From the NCBI GenBank assembly GCA_017465885.1, contig JAFTVG010000015.1, forward strand, positions 32,027 through 96,026: a stretch of DNA of 64,000 nt, written 5' to 3'. The notes beneath the pieces were generated by a model. It saw only the letters and a program-made list of their open reading frames with translations. It had not been told where the DNA came from and did not search any database. The translations under genes and the position numbers were made by a program. The DNA comes from Clostridia bacterium (GTDB taxonomy: Bacteria; Bacillota; Clostridia; Oscillospirales; CAG-272). Below, piece after piece: positions 50,061 to 59,150 of this stretch; the first letter of the stretch is position 1; each line of letters begins with the position of its first letter.

Positions 50061-52292
50061 ATGAAAAGATTGTCAGCGGTGCTTTTAGCCGCCCTGATGC
50101 TGTGCGGCGTGATGGCGTCGTGCAGTAAGAAGAATACCACAGATCTGCCCGAGAGTCCCTCGGAAAGCACCCCTGCAGAGGAGTCCTTCGTGGATGATTA
50201 TGTGGATAACGACGACCTTTCCGATGTACCCGTTATCAAGGAGCACGTGATGCTGCCCGAGGATCAGATCCCCGAAAGCTTCTCGCTCATCGGCACCCCC
50301 CACCTTCCTCCCATCGATAACCAGGGCGGACTTGGCACCTGTGCCTCCCAGGCGATCACCTATACTCAGATGACCAACGCCGTTTCAAGACTCCTCCATT
50401 CTATGGATGAGGATATTAAATGGAACCCCTCTTCGGGCGACACCTCCACCATTTTTGCCCCTAAGTTTACTTATAACTTTTCGGGTGCGGGCACTGCGTG
50501 GGTCTACGACATCATCAAGGATCACGGCGCGGCGCTTTTGAAGGATTGCTTTTTCTATACCACCGAGTCGGGCTATAAAACGGGTGACAGTCTTTATAAC
50601 AGACAGCCCCAGACCATCGGCTGGCAGGTGACCGAAGGGGAGCTTGAAAAGGCTCTTGACTACCGCATCACCGGCTATGAGCAGATCTGGACCAACACCA
50701 TCAACAACAACCTGACCTATTCCGAGGGGGGCGACGCCCTGATGTATAAGATCAAGGATGCCCTTTTGCAGGGCAACGTGGTGGTCACGGGCGGATTTTC
50801 TTACAGCTGGGAGTATCAGCAGTTTACTCCCGAAGAGGTAAAGGGAACCACCGCCAAGGCGGGAGAGCAGGTCTGCACCCACGCTGTTGGAAAGAGCGGC
50901 GGCCATCAGGTATCCATCGTGGGATACGATGACAATGTCCTGTGCCACGTCAACGGCATCACCATGCAGGGTGCCTTCCTGATCGCCAATTCCTGGGGCG
51001 ATACCTGGGCAAACGACGGCTATTTCTGGATGATGTACGACGCGGTCAACGACGTCTCCGAGTTTGAGGAAATGAATGCCATTGAGGGCAGAAATCTGGC
51101 GCTTGACCAGTTCTGCTTTATCTATTGGGACAAGGACGTGGAGCTTGTAAAGCCTCAGGCATACGTTACCGCCGAGGTGACCATCGCCAACAGAGAGGGC
51201 TTCTACATTGAGCTGACCCGCACCGATGCCACCGACACCGTGACCACCCACGTGCCCGCCCTCTTTGATTTCGGTGCGAACTTCAAGGGCTACCACGGCA
51301 ACAATCCCGGCTACCTCAGCCAGGAGGAAATGTACGTGACCTTCTCGGGTCAGGTGGATGCCAAGGCAGAGAAGGGCTATATCACCTTGGGATACCAGTC
51401 GCTGATGGATGGCAAGGTGAACTTTGAAGACTATATGTGGGGACTGAACATCGTTTCCACCACGGCAAACGTGACGGTACATAAGATCACGCTGTACGAC
51501 GGCGACGGCAACAAGCAGGCAGAGATCGTGCCTGAGGAGTCGATGGCAAAGGTCAAGGCGGGCAACAACAGCCGCTTCGTGTTCGACCTGGACAAGGAGC
51601 CCAAGAGCAGCCACGATATCGGATCGTACAGACTGATCAACAAAAACAGCAGCTTATACTGCGGCGGCTACAAGCTGCTCATCGACCCCACCGATTCCAT
51701 CGGGCAGGCGCACATCTTCGAGGTGGACTTCGACTATGTCAACCGCTACCACGTGATCAAGCTGACCATCGGCGATAAGAAATACGTGCTGGATATCAAG
51801 GACAGCACCATCACCGACGGTGTTTCCGTGAAATTCAACGCCACCAGCGTGAAGCGCACCACCCAGACCTGGAAGGTGGTCAAGCTGGAGGACGGCACCT
51901 ATAACATCCGTCTTGAAGCAGATACCCGCTACGCAATGGGTATGAAGGATGGCAAGGTGGTTCTGGTGTCGGGCAAGGACATCAAGGAATACGGCACTTG
52001 GATCTTTGAAAAGGCGGGAAGCGACCTGATGACGGTCACCGCACGCAAGAACGAAGAGGGCAAGATCATGGTGACGGGTACCGTTCCCGCAGAAGCGGAG
52101 GGTGACGGTCTGAAGCTGGATATTGCCAAGGCAGACGGTACCTTCGTCAAGTCCTACGACGTGAAGGGCGAGGGTGAGATCTCTTCCTTCTCCTTTGAGG
52201 CAGAGGGACTTGAAAAGGGAACCACCTACGTCTTCACCTTGAAGGACAAGAAGGGCATTCCTCTGACCTGCTCTTACGTGATGACTGCGTAA
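50061..52292 (+). CDS. Papain-family (C1) peptidase lipoprotein with ricin-like region
   Basis: 743 residues from ATG 50061. A signal peptide with lipobox MASC (Cys21) anchors it outside. The papain-type catalytic triad is Cys94 (LGTCASQA), His282 (GGHQVSIVGYDD) and Asn310 (IANSWGDTW). After the peptidase, a jelly-roll-like region, then a beta-trefoil-like segment (SYRLINKNSSLYCGGYKLL and repeats) and a final Ig-like domain follow. It is probably a surface protease or adhesin for host or dietary polymers. It is monocistronic, between an exact consensus promoter and a strong terminator, so likely abundant. Confidence 0.88.
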   Translation: MKRLSAVLLAALMLCGVMASCSKKNTTDLPESPSESTPAEESFVDDYVDNDDLSDVPVIKEHVMLPEDQIPESFSLIGTPHLPPIDNQGGLGTCASQAITYTQMTNAVSRLLHSMDEDIKWNPSSGDTSTIFAPKFTYNFSGAGTAWVYDIIKDHGAALLKDCFFYTTESGYKTGDSLYNRQPQTIGWQVTEGELEKALDYRITGYEQIWTNTINNNLTYSEGGDALMYKIKDALLQGNVVVTGGFSYSWEYQQFTPEEVKGTTAKAGEQVCTHAVGKSGGHQVSIVGYDDNVLCHVNGITMQGAFLIANSWGDTWANDGYFWMMYDAVNDVSEFEEMNAIEGRNLALDQFCFIYWDKDVELVKPQAYVTAEVTIANREGFYIELTRTDATDTVTTHVPALFDFGANFKGYHGNNPGYLSQEEMYVTFSGQVDAKAEKGYITLGYQSLMDGKVNFEDYMWGLNIVSTTANVTVHKITLYDGDGNKQAEIVPEESMAKVKAGNNSRFVFDLDKEPKSSHDIGSYRLINKNSSLYCGGYKLLIDPTDSIGQAHIFEVDFDYVNRYHVIKLTIGDKKYVLDIKDSTITDGVSVKFNATSVKRTTQTWKVVKLEDGTYNIRLEADTRYAMGMKDGKVVLVSGKDIKEYGTWIFEKAGSDLMTVTARKNEEGKIMVTGTVPAEAEGDGLKLDIAKADGTFVKSYDVKGEGEISSFSFEAEGLEKGTTYVFTLKDKKGIPLTCSYVMTA

Positions 52293-52303
52293 AACGATGA
52301 AAT

Positions 52304-52337
52304 AAAAAAGATTGTCTCCTTTATAGAGGGGACAATC
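52304..52337. terminator. Bidirectional terminator
   Basis: AAAAAGATTGTC (52305-52316) pairs with GACAATCTTTTT (52331-52342 region) around a CCT/AGG-extended loop, A-run on one side and T-run on the other; it serves both the C1-peptidase gene and the convergent ABC gene. Confidence 0.85.
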
Positions 52338-52343
52338 TTTTTT

Positions 52344-54095
52344 TTAATCGATCAGATCGTTTTCACGGAACTGCAGAGCGTAAAGCGATTTATACGTGCC
52401 GTTTTTGGCGATCAGCTCCTCGTGAGTGCCCCGCTCGGTGATCTGACCGCCCTCCACCACGGCGATCTCGTCGGCGTTGCGGATGGTGGACAGACGGTGG
52501 GCAACCACAAGGGTGGTGCGCCCGCGGCAGAGCTCGTCAAGGGACTGCTGGATCAGCACCTCGGTGGTGTTGTCAAGGGCGCTGGTGGCTTCGTCAAGAA
52601 TCAGAATGGCAGGGTCCTTCAAAAAGACGCGGGCAATGGAAAGCCTCTGCTTCTGACCGCCCGACAGCTTCACGCCCCGCTCGCCGATCTCGGTGTCGTA
52701 CCCCTTTTCAAGGGTCATCACGTAATCGTGGATGTTGGCGCGCTTTGCCGCGGCGATCATCTCCTCCTCGGTGGCGTCGGGTCTGCCGTAAAGGATGTTG
52801 TCGCGGATGCTTCCAACGAACAGGAAGACGTCTTGTTGCACCACGCCGATGCTGCGGCGCAAGGAGGTCAGGGTCAGGCGGTTGATGTCCACGCCGTCAA
52901 TGCGGATGGAGCCCTGACCCTCCCCGATGCGGTAGAAGTTGGGGAGCAGATGGCAAAGGGTGGTCTTTCCTCCGCCAGAGGGGCCAACCAGCGCAAGCTT
53001 TTTGCCCTTTTCAAGGCGAAGAGTCACCTCTTTTAAAACCTCCTTGGAGGGCTCGTAGGAGTAGGACACGCGGTCAAATTCGATCAGTCCTTCCACACCG
53101 TTTAACTCGATGGCGTCGGGTGCTTCCTCCTCGGGCTGTTCGTCCATGATCTCGCAAAAGCGCTTAAAGCCGCTGACACCGTTCTGGAACTGCTCCATAA
53201 AGTTGATCAGGGTGGTCACGGGATTGATGAACAGATTGACCGAAACGATGAAGGTGGAGTAATCGCCGAAGGAGATCTCGCCCGCATAAAGGAAGAGACC
53301 GCCTGCAATGAGAATGAAAACGTTGAACACGTCGGTGACGAAGGAGGTGGAGGAGTGGAAGCGCGCCATTGCCTTGTAGGCGCGGCGGGAGGCGTCCACG
53401 AACTGCTCGTCTCCTCTTTGGAACTTCTCGGTCTCTCTTTCGGAGTTGGTGTAGGCCTTGGTCACACGAATGCCGGTGATGCTGCTTTCCACCGCGGCGT
53501 TGATGGTGGCGTTGCTCTTTCTGCGGTCCTCAAATGCCTTTTTCATGGCGCGGCGGGAGTAGAAGGCGACCACCATTAAAATGGGCACGCAGGAAAAGAC
53601 GATCAGCGTCAGGAGGGGATGGATGGTGAAGAGATAAATGAAGGACAGCACGATCATCACCGAGCAGATGAGCAGATTTTCCGGCCCGTGGTGGGCAAGC
53701 TCACAGACCTCAAACAGGTCGGAGGTGATGCGGGTCATGATCCGTCCCGTTTCGTTGTTGTCAAAAAAGCGGAAGGGGAGCTTTTCAAGATGGGCAAAGA
53801 GATCCTGGCGCATCCGGGACTGCATCCGCACGCCGATCATATGACCGTAATACTGGACGAAATAGCGCATCATCATCCGCAAAGCGTACAGCGCAAGCAC
53901 GATTATTCCTGCGATCACGATGGTCTTGTACCGCTTTTCGGGAATGTAGATGTTTAACATATCGTTGGTCACGATGGGGTAGACCATGCCGATGAGCGAA
54001 ATGAGAAGGGACGCCAGCATATCCAGCGTCAGCATTTTTTTGTGGGGCTTGTAGTAGGCAAGAAATCGTTTGAGCAAATGATCACGTCCTTTCAT
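52344..54095 (-). CDS. ABC exporter (ATPase fused to membrane domain)
   Basis: 583 residues: six membrane helices (about 15-310) and an ATPase with GPSGGGKTT, LSGGQKQRLS and ILILDEATSALD, and EIGERGVKLSGG. This is the usual multidrug or lipid half-exporter that homodimerises. The first ATG has only a weak site, whereas AAAGGA in its second and third codons is well spaced for a TTG at 54077; that shorter start is plausible. The gene stands alone with its own promoter (54151-54179). Substrate unknown. Confidence 0.92.
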   Translation of the reverse strand: MKGRDHLLKRFLAYYKPHKKMLTLDMLASLLISLIGMVYPIVTNDMLNIYIPEKRYKTIVIAGIIVLALYALRMMMRYFVQYYGHMIGVRMQSRMRQDLFAHLEKLPFRFFDNNETGRIMTRITSDLFEVCELAHHGPENLLICSVMIVLSFIYLFTIHPLLTLIVFSCVPILMVVAFYSRRAMKKAFEDRRKSNATINAAVESSITGIRVTKAYTNSERETEKFQRGDEQFVDASRRAYKAMARFHSSTSFVTDVFNVFILIAGGLFLYAGEISFGDYSTFIVSVNLFINPVTTLINFMEQFQNGVSGFKRFCEIMDEQPEEEAPDAIELNGVEGLIEFDRVSYSYEPSKEVLKEVTLRLEKGKKLALVGPSGGGKTTLCHLLPNFYRIGEGQGSIRIDGVDINRLTLTSLRRSIGVVQQDVFLFVGSIRDNILYGRPDATEEEMIAAAKRANIHDYVMTLEKGYDTEIGERGVKLSGGQKQRLSIARVFLKDPAILILDEATSALDNTTEVLIQQSLDELCRGRTTLVVAHRLSTIRNADEIAVVEGGQITERGTHEELIAKNGTYKSLYALQFRENDLID

Positions 54096-54150
54096 TTTCT
54101 TGCAGGAGTATCGTTTTTTTTAAAACAAATTTCGATCTTTTTCGTAGAAT

Positions 54151-54179
54151 ATTATACTCCCCCTTTGCTTTTTCGTCAA
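54151..54179 (-). promoter_or_regulatory. Promoter of the ABC exporter
   Basis: Minus strand TTGACG (54174-54179), 17-bp spacer, TATAAT (54151-54156). It is divergent from the promoter at 54243. Confidence 0.85.
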
Positions 54180-54242
54180 GGCAGGGAAGGGCAGTTTTTT
54201 GAAAAAAACTTTTTATAAGCGGGAAAAAACTTCCTTTTTTTA

Positions 54243-54271
54243 TTGCAATTTCTTTCGCAATAGGATATAAT
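54243..54271 (+). promoter_or_regulatory. Promoter of the 54342 gene
   Basis: TTGCAA (54243-54248), 17-bp spacer, TATAAT (54266-54271). Confidence 0.8.
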
Positions 54272-54341
54272 TAAAGTGTGATACAGTATAAACGGTACAA
54301 AATACTCTTTATTTACAGTAGAAAAAGGAAGAGGCTGTTTT

Positions 54342-55109
54342 ATGAAGTTTTATACAAAGGAATGGACGGAACTATTACGGCGTTATGCGCTCAACTTGAA
54401 GATCATTCCGGACAAAGAGTATACCGAAGAAGAGATCAGTGACTTCTATAAACAGGATCTTGAAGAGTACTTGCAGATTTGGAGAAAGGCTTCTCAAGCT
54501 GCGAGAAAAGATGCTGCTCGTAGATTCTTATGGGGTTACAGACGTGCGCTGAAAAGCCAAGACCGTTTTCCCTTATGGGTTTACGATCAAATGGATCACC
54601 GTTTACTTGCTCTTTGTCGCGTAACTCCGATGGTCTATCAACGCTTAAAGGCAGAGGATGAGGAGCGCAAGCGCCTTTTAAAAGAAATTGAAGTACAGGC
54701 AGAGCGGGTACTTTCGGCGCAGGGTATTTGCGAAGAGCGTAACAGAATGCTTTGGGATCGACATGATGAATTCTTATTAAAAATTGAAAAAGCGGAAAAA
54801 GATATTGTTTTATATGTGGGCTTGATGGATCAAGGAGAAGGCTCACCCTGCTACGGCAGGCTGGTCTTCAAAGATGTTTCCTTTTTTGAGCGGGAAAAGG
54901 GGCTGGTTCTTCGTCCCAAAGCCGATGAAGAGGGAATATTTGACTCAAACTGCCGCTTTGAATATAGCGAGCTATATAAAACCGATGAAGGATACGAGGT
55001 GCATTTGATGCTTTGGACGCAAAAGGCACAGCGCTACCTTACTTTAGGGTGCGGGGACTTTTTGTTTGAAGAGGATGTTTGCTTCCCACCCGACGGCTTA
55101 AAGAAATAA
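54342..55109 (+). CDS. DUF4085-like protein of unknown function
   Basis: 255 residues, beginning MKFYTKEWTELLRRYA. A helical, charged N-terminal half is followed by a beta-rich C-terminal half ending in TLGCGDFLFEEDVCFPP. The opening and the mix of domains resemble DUF4085 proteins of Firmicutes; that is a pattern call from memory and should be tested. GGAAGAGG precedes the ATG. It has its own promoter. Confidence 0.6.
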   Translation: MKFYTKEWTELLRRYALNLKIIPDKEYTEEEISDFYKQDLEEYLQIWRKASQAARKDAARRFLWGYRRALKSQDRFPLWVYDQMDHRLLALCRVTPMVYQRLKAEDEERKRLLKEIEVQAERVLSAQGICEERNRMLWDRHDEFLLKIEKAEKDIVLYVGLMDQGEGSPCYGRLVFKDVSFFEREKGLVLRPKADEEGIFDSNCRFEYSELYKTDEGYEVHLMLWTQKAQRYLTLGCGDFLFEEDVCFPPDGLKK

Positions 55110-55122
55110 TGTCCTTTTCCCG

Positions 55123-55151
55123 TTGCATTTTCCCCTGTGTTGGGGTATACT
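55123..55151 (+). promoter_or_regulatory. Promoter of the iron alcohol dehydrogenase
   Basis: TTGCAT (55123-55128), 17-bp spacer, TATACT (55146-55151). Confidence 0.75.
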
Positions 55152-55214
55152 ATAAAAAAGGCGGCTTGTCCGACGACAAACGCTTTAAAACATAAAATCC
55201 AAGGAGGAACCACT

Positions 55215-56357
55215 ATGGCATATCGTTTCGTATCCAATCCCATTTCCTATCACGGCAAGGGCGCCATCAAGGAGATCCCCGGCATCGTTGCCGCAAAGGG
55301 CTTCAAGAAGGCGTTCATCGCCTCCGACCCCGACCTTGTAAAGTTCGGCGTGACCAAAAAGGTGACCGATCTTTTGGACGAGGCGGGAATGGCTTATGAG
55401 ATCTATTCGGACATCAAACCCAATCCCACCATTGAAAACGTGAAGGCAGGCGTTGCCGCTTATAAGGCGTCGGGTGCCGACTATATGATCACGCTGGGCG
55501 GCGGTTCCTCTATGGATACCGGTAAAGCCATCGGCATCATCATCACCAACCCCGAGTTTGAGGACGTGAGAAGCCTTGAGGGCGTAGCCCCCACCAAGAA
55601 CCCCACCGTCTACACTATCGCCGTGCCCACCACCGCAGGTACTGCCGCAGAGGCAACCATCAACTACGTGATCACCGACGTGGAAAGAAAGAGAAAATTC
55701 GTCTGCGTGGACGTCAACGACATCCCCAACGTGGCTGTGGTTGACCCCGATATGATGTCCACCATGCCCAAGGGACTGACTGCCGCAACGGGTATGGATG
55801 CCCTGACCCATGCAATTGAAGGCTACACCACCAAGGGTGCTTGGGCTTTACCCGACTGCCTGAACTTAGAAGCCATCCGCTTAATTGCAAAGAGCCTGAG
55901 AGGTGCCGTTGAAAACGATCCCGAGGGCAGAGAAGGCATGGCTTTAGGACAGTTCGTCACAGGTATGGCATTTTCTAACGTTGGTCTTGGCATTGCACAC
56001 TCGGTTGCACACACCTTGGGTGCAGTATACGATACCCCTCACGGCGTGGCGTGCGCAATGATGCTGCCCATCGTGATGGAGTATAATGCCGACTGCACGG
56101 GTGAGAAGTATAAGGCGATCGCAGAAGCAATGGGTGTGGATACCACCGGAATGGATCAGGAGACCTACCGCAAGGCGGCGGTTGACGCAGTAAGACAATT
56201 AAGCGTTGACGTGGGCATTCCCACCAAGCTTGCCGCTCTGAAGGAAGAGGATATCGACTTCCTTGCAGAATCGGCATACGCCGACGCCTGCGCCCCCGGC
56301 AACCCCAAGGAAGCCTCCCTTGAAGACCTGAAGGCGCTTATCCGCAAGCTGGCATAA
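55215..56357 (+). CDS. Iron-containing alcohol dehydrogenase
   Basis: 380 residues from ATG 55215 (AAGGAGG upstream; the longer open frame starts before the promoter start point). The NAD-binding GGGSSMD is at 95-101 and the iron ligands Asp195, His199, His262 and His276 are all present. The sequence is closest to the FucO/1,2-propanediol oxidoreductase type by pattern, but 1-butanol or other primary alcohols are equally possible. It is monocistronic with a bidirectional terminator, and codon use resembles highly expressed genes. Confidence 0.93.
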   Translation: MAYRFVSNPISYHGKGAIKEIPGIVAAKGFKKAFIASDPDLVKFGVTKKVTDLLDEAGMAYEIYSDIKPNPTIENVKAGVAAYKASGADYMITLGGGSSMDTGKAIGIIITNPEFEDVRSLEGVAPTKNPTVYTIAVPTTAGTAAEATINYVITDVERKRKFVCVDVNDIPNVAVVDPDMMSTMPKGLTAATGMDALTHAIEGYTTKGAWALPDCLNLEAIRLIAKSLRGAVENDPEGREGMALGQFVTGMAFSNVGLGIAHSVAHTLGAVYDTPHGVACAMMLPIVMEYNADCTGEKYKAIAEAMGVDTTGMDQETYRKAAVDAVRQLSVDVGIPTKLAALKEEDIDFLAESAYADACAPGNPKEASLEDLKALIRKLA

Positions 56358-56380
56358 GCCCCGAAGTATTTCCAAGGAAC

Positions 56381-56412
56381 AAAAAACTCCTCCCGCAAGG
56401 GAGGAGTTTTTT
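56381..56412. terminator. Bidirectional terminator
   Basis: AAAAAACTCCTCCC (56381-56394), GCAA loop, GGGAGGAGTTTTTT (56399-56412): a 14-bp perfect stem with A-run and T-run. Confidence 0.92.
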
Positions 56413-56422
56413 AATGAAAAGA

Positions 56423-58051
56423 TTAGTTTGGATGCACGGGACAAACGTGATGCTCTTTTAAGAAGGCGTCGTTGAAACCGTTGACCGTCGCCTGATGAGC
56501 GCGGTGCAGATCCTTTACCGCAGAATCGGAAAGAAGGGTACTGTAGCCCTTTCTCACTTCATACACCGCATAGCAGAGGGTATCGCCCCAAGCGTGCTCG
56601 GTGTTAACTGCCAAGCCTGCTCTGATCAGATCGACCATCTCTGCCTTTTTGCCCTTGGCGGTGTATTCGCCGTCAAGCAGGGTGTCGTAGTAGACGGGCA
56701 GAACGTCAGTGTAGGTGTAGTACGCCATATATTCAAGAGTAGCGGTGATCAGGGGCAGACGCTCCTTGCCCGCATTTTTGCAAATGGCGATCTGATGGGT
56801 GGCAGTACCCTCGGAAAGGGAGGTAAGATAGCCCTTGCCGTCAAGGTCGGCGTTATACTGTGCGCCGTCAAAAAGGGGCAGGGGGAGAATGAGCGTTTCA
56901 AATGTATCGGTATTGGAGCTATACGACTGTGCCGAAGTCAGGGTGTCAATGGCAAAGACCAGCTTTCCCTCCTCAAACCGCTTTGCGGCAAAGGGACCGT
57001 TTTCGCCATCGTACGCCGCCTCAAGGGTGTTGCTTTGACAAAGCAGAGTGTAGAGCTTGCTGAAAAAGGCAGTGGTCTTGCTGTCCTGCAGAGTGGAGGA
57101 AAGCAGATGCTCCTCGGTCATAGCGGTATAGCGAACACCGCACCCGAAGGCAAGATCGTCGATAAACCGGTTCTGTAGCGAGCTTTGGTAAACCAGCAAA
57201 CCTGAGCAATCGTTCTCGTCAACGGTGCCGTTATCGTTTTCATCACTATGTGCAAGTGCACAAAGCTTGGCAAACAGATCCATCGTCCAATAGCCCTTAT
57301 TTACAAGCTCGTAAGGATCGGAAACGCCGTGTGCCTCTTCAAGCGCGGCGATCTTTTGGGCATTTTCGCCAAAGAACGATCCGTTTGCATAAATCACCGC
57401 AAAGTCGGAGGCGGCAGGCAGATGATACCCGCCCGTTAAAAAGACGGCGGCATCAATCTCTGCAAAGGCATTTTGCCAATAGGGTGCATCGGTGTTCAGA
57501 TAGCGGCTGTTTTCTTCCGAAAGATCTGCCAGACCGACCAGGTTTTCAAGAAGAAGGGTGCTGTCCGTATAACTGTTCGTGCAGATCACGTCGTAGGAAG
57601 AGGAATCGGCGGCAAGAATGGGCAAAAGGGCAGAGGCGGGATCGGAGCCCTCGTATTCGCTTACCTCGATCTTTACGCCAAGCTCGGACAGGATCTTTTC
57701 GTTGCGTGCCGCCAACGCTTTGTTTACGGGATCGGAGTCATCGTCGTGATCGCCCAGCGCAATGGAGCGGGCGGTAATACCGCTCTGATCCCCCGGAACG
57801 AGGAATTTCACCGTCTGGCCCTTGAAGGCAACCTTGTCCTCTTCCGAAATCACGGGCGCCTTGATGCCGGCATCCTCTTCGGGCGTGCTTTGCTTTTCTT
57901 GGCTTGCACTCTCTGTTGCAGAGACAGAAGGGGAGCCATCAACGGGAGAGGAGGGCAAAGCATCCCCACTTGTGTTCTTAGGGGTATTGCAAGCACAAAG
58001 CACCCCCACAAGAAGGGCAAGCAGGAGCAGGGTGGAAATCATCTTTTTCAT
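56423..58051 (-). CDS. Extracellular solute-binding-type lipoprotein
   Basis: 542 residues. Signal peptide with lipobox LCAC (Cys21), then a Ser/Pro/Glu-rich linker (about 24-65) of the kind that spans the cell wall. The body (KVAFKGQTVKFLVPG, then a two-lobed alternation of helices and strands) resembles type-1 solute-binding proteins. AAGGAGG lies before the ATG. No permease or ATPase gene is near, the second such orphan in the window. Ligand unknown. Confidence 0.85.
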   Translation of the reverse strand: MKKMISTLLLLALLVGVLCACNTPKNTSGDALPSSPVDGSPSVSATESASQEKQSTPEEDAGIKAPVISEEDKVAFKGQTVKFLVPGDQSGITARSIALGDHDDDSDPVNKALAARNEKILSELGVKIEVSEYEGSDPASALLPILAADSSSYDVICTNSYTDSTLLLENLVGLADLSEENSRYLNTDAPYWQNAFAEIDAAVFLTGGYHLPAASDFAVIYANGSFFGENAQKIAALEEAHGVSDPYELVNKGYWTMDLFAKLCALAHSDENDNGTVDENDCSGLLVYQSSLQNRFIDDLAFGCGVRYTAMTEEHLLSSTLQDSKTTAFFSKLYTLLCQSNTLEAAYDGENGPFAAKRFEEGKLVFAIDTLTSAQSYSSNTDTFETLILPLPLFDGAQYNADLDGKGYLTSLSEGTATHQIAICKNAGKERLPLITATLEYMAYYTYTDVLPVYYDTLLDGEYTAKGKKAEMVDLIRAGLAVNTEHAWGDTLCYAVYEVRKGYSTLLSDSAVKDLHRAHQATVNGFNDAFLKEHHVCPVHPN

Positions 58052-58147
58052 AATGTACCTCCTTAGAGACGTATTCTTTAGAGGGCTTGAGTTTCTAAGC
58101 CCTTCGAGGATGAGAGGACGTGTGTTGACCGCATCCTACCCAACTAA

Positions 58148-58176
58148 ATTATATATCACTGCAAAAAAAATGTCAA
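58148..58176 (-). promoter_or_regulatory. Promoter of the solute-binding lipoprotein
   Basis: Minus strand TTGACA (58171-58176), 17-bp spacer, TATAAT (58148-58153). The roughly 90-nt leader can form GGGCTT/AAGCCC and AGGATG/CATCCT hairpins. Confidence 0.88.
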
Positions 58177-58244
58177 CACCGTTTCGTGAATATTTGGCTT
58201 TTGGGACTGTTATTTTCCTTTCCGCTGTTGAACATTTTCTCTTT

Positions 58245-58272
58245 CCCCCCTCCCGCGGGCGCGGGAGGGGGG
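58245..58272. repeat. GC-rich palindrome, copy 1
   Basis: CCCCCCTCCCGC-GGGC-GCGGGAGGGGGG, 12-bp perfect stem. It lies 7 bp beyond the stop of the minus-strand lipoprotein gene. It has no T-run, so it is not a standard terminator. Copies 2 and 3 are at 59502-59525 and 60461-60490. Confidence 0.9.
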
Positions 58273-58279
58273 ATGATGC

Positions 58280-59149
58280 TTAATCGATAAGCTCGGGGGG
58301 AGTATCGTATGCGATTGACATTCCGATATCAAGATACCAAAGAGCGTCTTCGCCGATTTTTTCGAATTCAACAATCATCTTTTCAAGCACTTCTTTAGCG
58401 GCTGTGCCGTTGGTGTAGTCCTTGTAGCAGTTTTTGATGATCTCCCATTCTGCCTGCTGCTTTTCGTTTTCTGCCATCTTTTGTGCACGAATTGAGCGGG
58501 TTTCGGGAAGAGGGATATGATATCGGAATACCAAACGAAGAACCCGATCGTGGCAACCAAAGGTGTTGTAATTGACTTTTGTCATGTACTGTACAGAATA
58601 CGCGGCTGCCGAAAATCCGTATGCCGATTTTTCTCCCAGATAAGTCAGCATTTGCACCCGCTCTTCGGTGTATTTGCTGAGGAGATCGTCCGTAAGCCCT
58701 TCGGTTTTGGAAACGAACTCCTCCAAGCTTTCGCCAAAGCTGTCCTTTAATAAAACGTAAAAGAGGCAGGCGTTAAAAAACTGCTCGTCGGTCTCAAAGT
58801 CCTCGCGGGTCAGATCGGCTCCGTTCAAAACATCTGTAGCCAAGGTGTTTCCGGGCCACTTTACCTTTTCGATTGAAATCAAGTAATGCTTCGTGGAAAG
58901 AATTCCCCCATCAACAATTTTCTGTGCTTCTGCGCGAAGCTCTTCGTAATTTGCAAGAGAAGACGGATCCTTGGGGGGGATGGTTTCGTCAAACCGTGTA
59001 TAGTTTTCAAATTCCGATTCATAGGTGGCTTTCAGCATGTGCATTTCTGTTTCGTTGATGAATTCCGTTACCCATTCACAAGAGCACAGGACGGACATCA
59101 AAACGGAAAAAAGCAGTAAACAGGAGATTGCGGTTAAAAGCTTTTTCAT
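58280..59149 (-). CDS. Predicted lipoprotein of unknown function
   Basis: 289 residues. Signal peptide with lipobox LCSC (Cys24); the mature part is mostly alpha-helical and rich in Glu, Lys and Tyr. No recognised motif. It is the last of several minus-strand accessory genes. The upstream boundary is the remnant metzincin (59151), whose stop codon is one base before its start region, so the two may once have been one operon. Confidence 0.75.
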   Translation of the reverse strand: MKKLLTAISCLLLFSVLMSVLCSCEWVTEFINETEMHMLKATYESEFENYTRFDETIPPKDPSSLANYEELRAEAQKIVDGGILSTKHYLISIEKVKWPGNTLATDVLNGADLTREDFETDEQFFNACLFYVLLKDSFGESLEEFVSKTEGLTDDLLSKYTEERVQMLTYLGEKSAYGFSAAAYSVQYMTKVNYNTFGCHDRVLRLVFRYHIPLPETRSIRAQKMAENEKQQAEWEIIKNCYKDYTNGTAAKEVLEKMIVEFEKIGEDALWYLDIGMSIAYDTPPELID

Positions 59150-59150
59150 A

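Noticed and set aside
49998..50061. Leaderless start at ATG 49998 for the C1-peptidase gene
   Set aside because: It would coincide with the predicted transcription start, but the extra 21 residues would precede a perfect lipoprotein signal peptide at 50061, which must be N-terminal.
50385..51614. 409-codon minus-strand frame inside the C1-peptidase gene
   Set aside because: Same shadow effect; no ribosome site or recognisable protein, and the plus strand encodes an intact papain triad.
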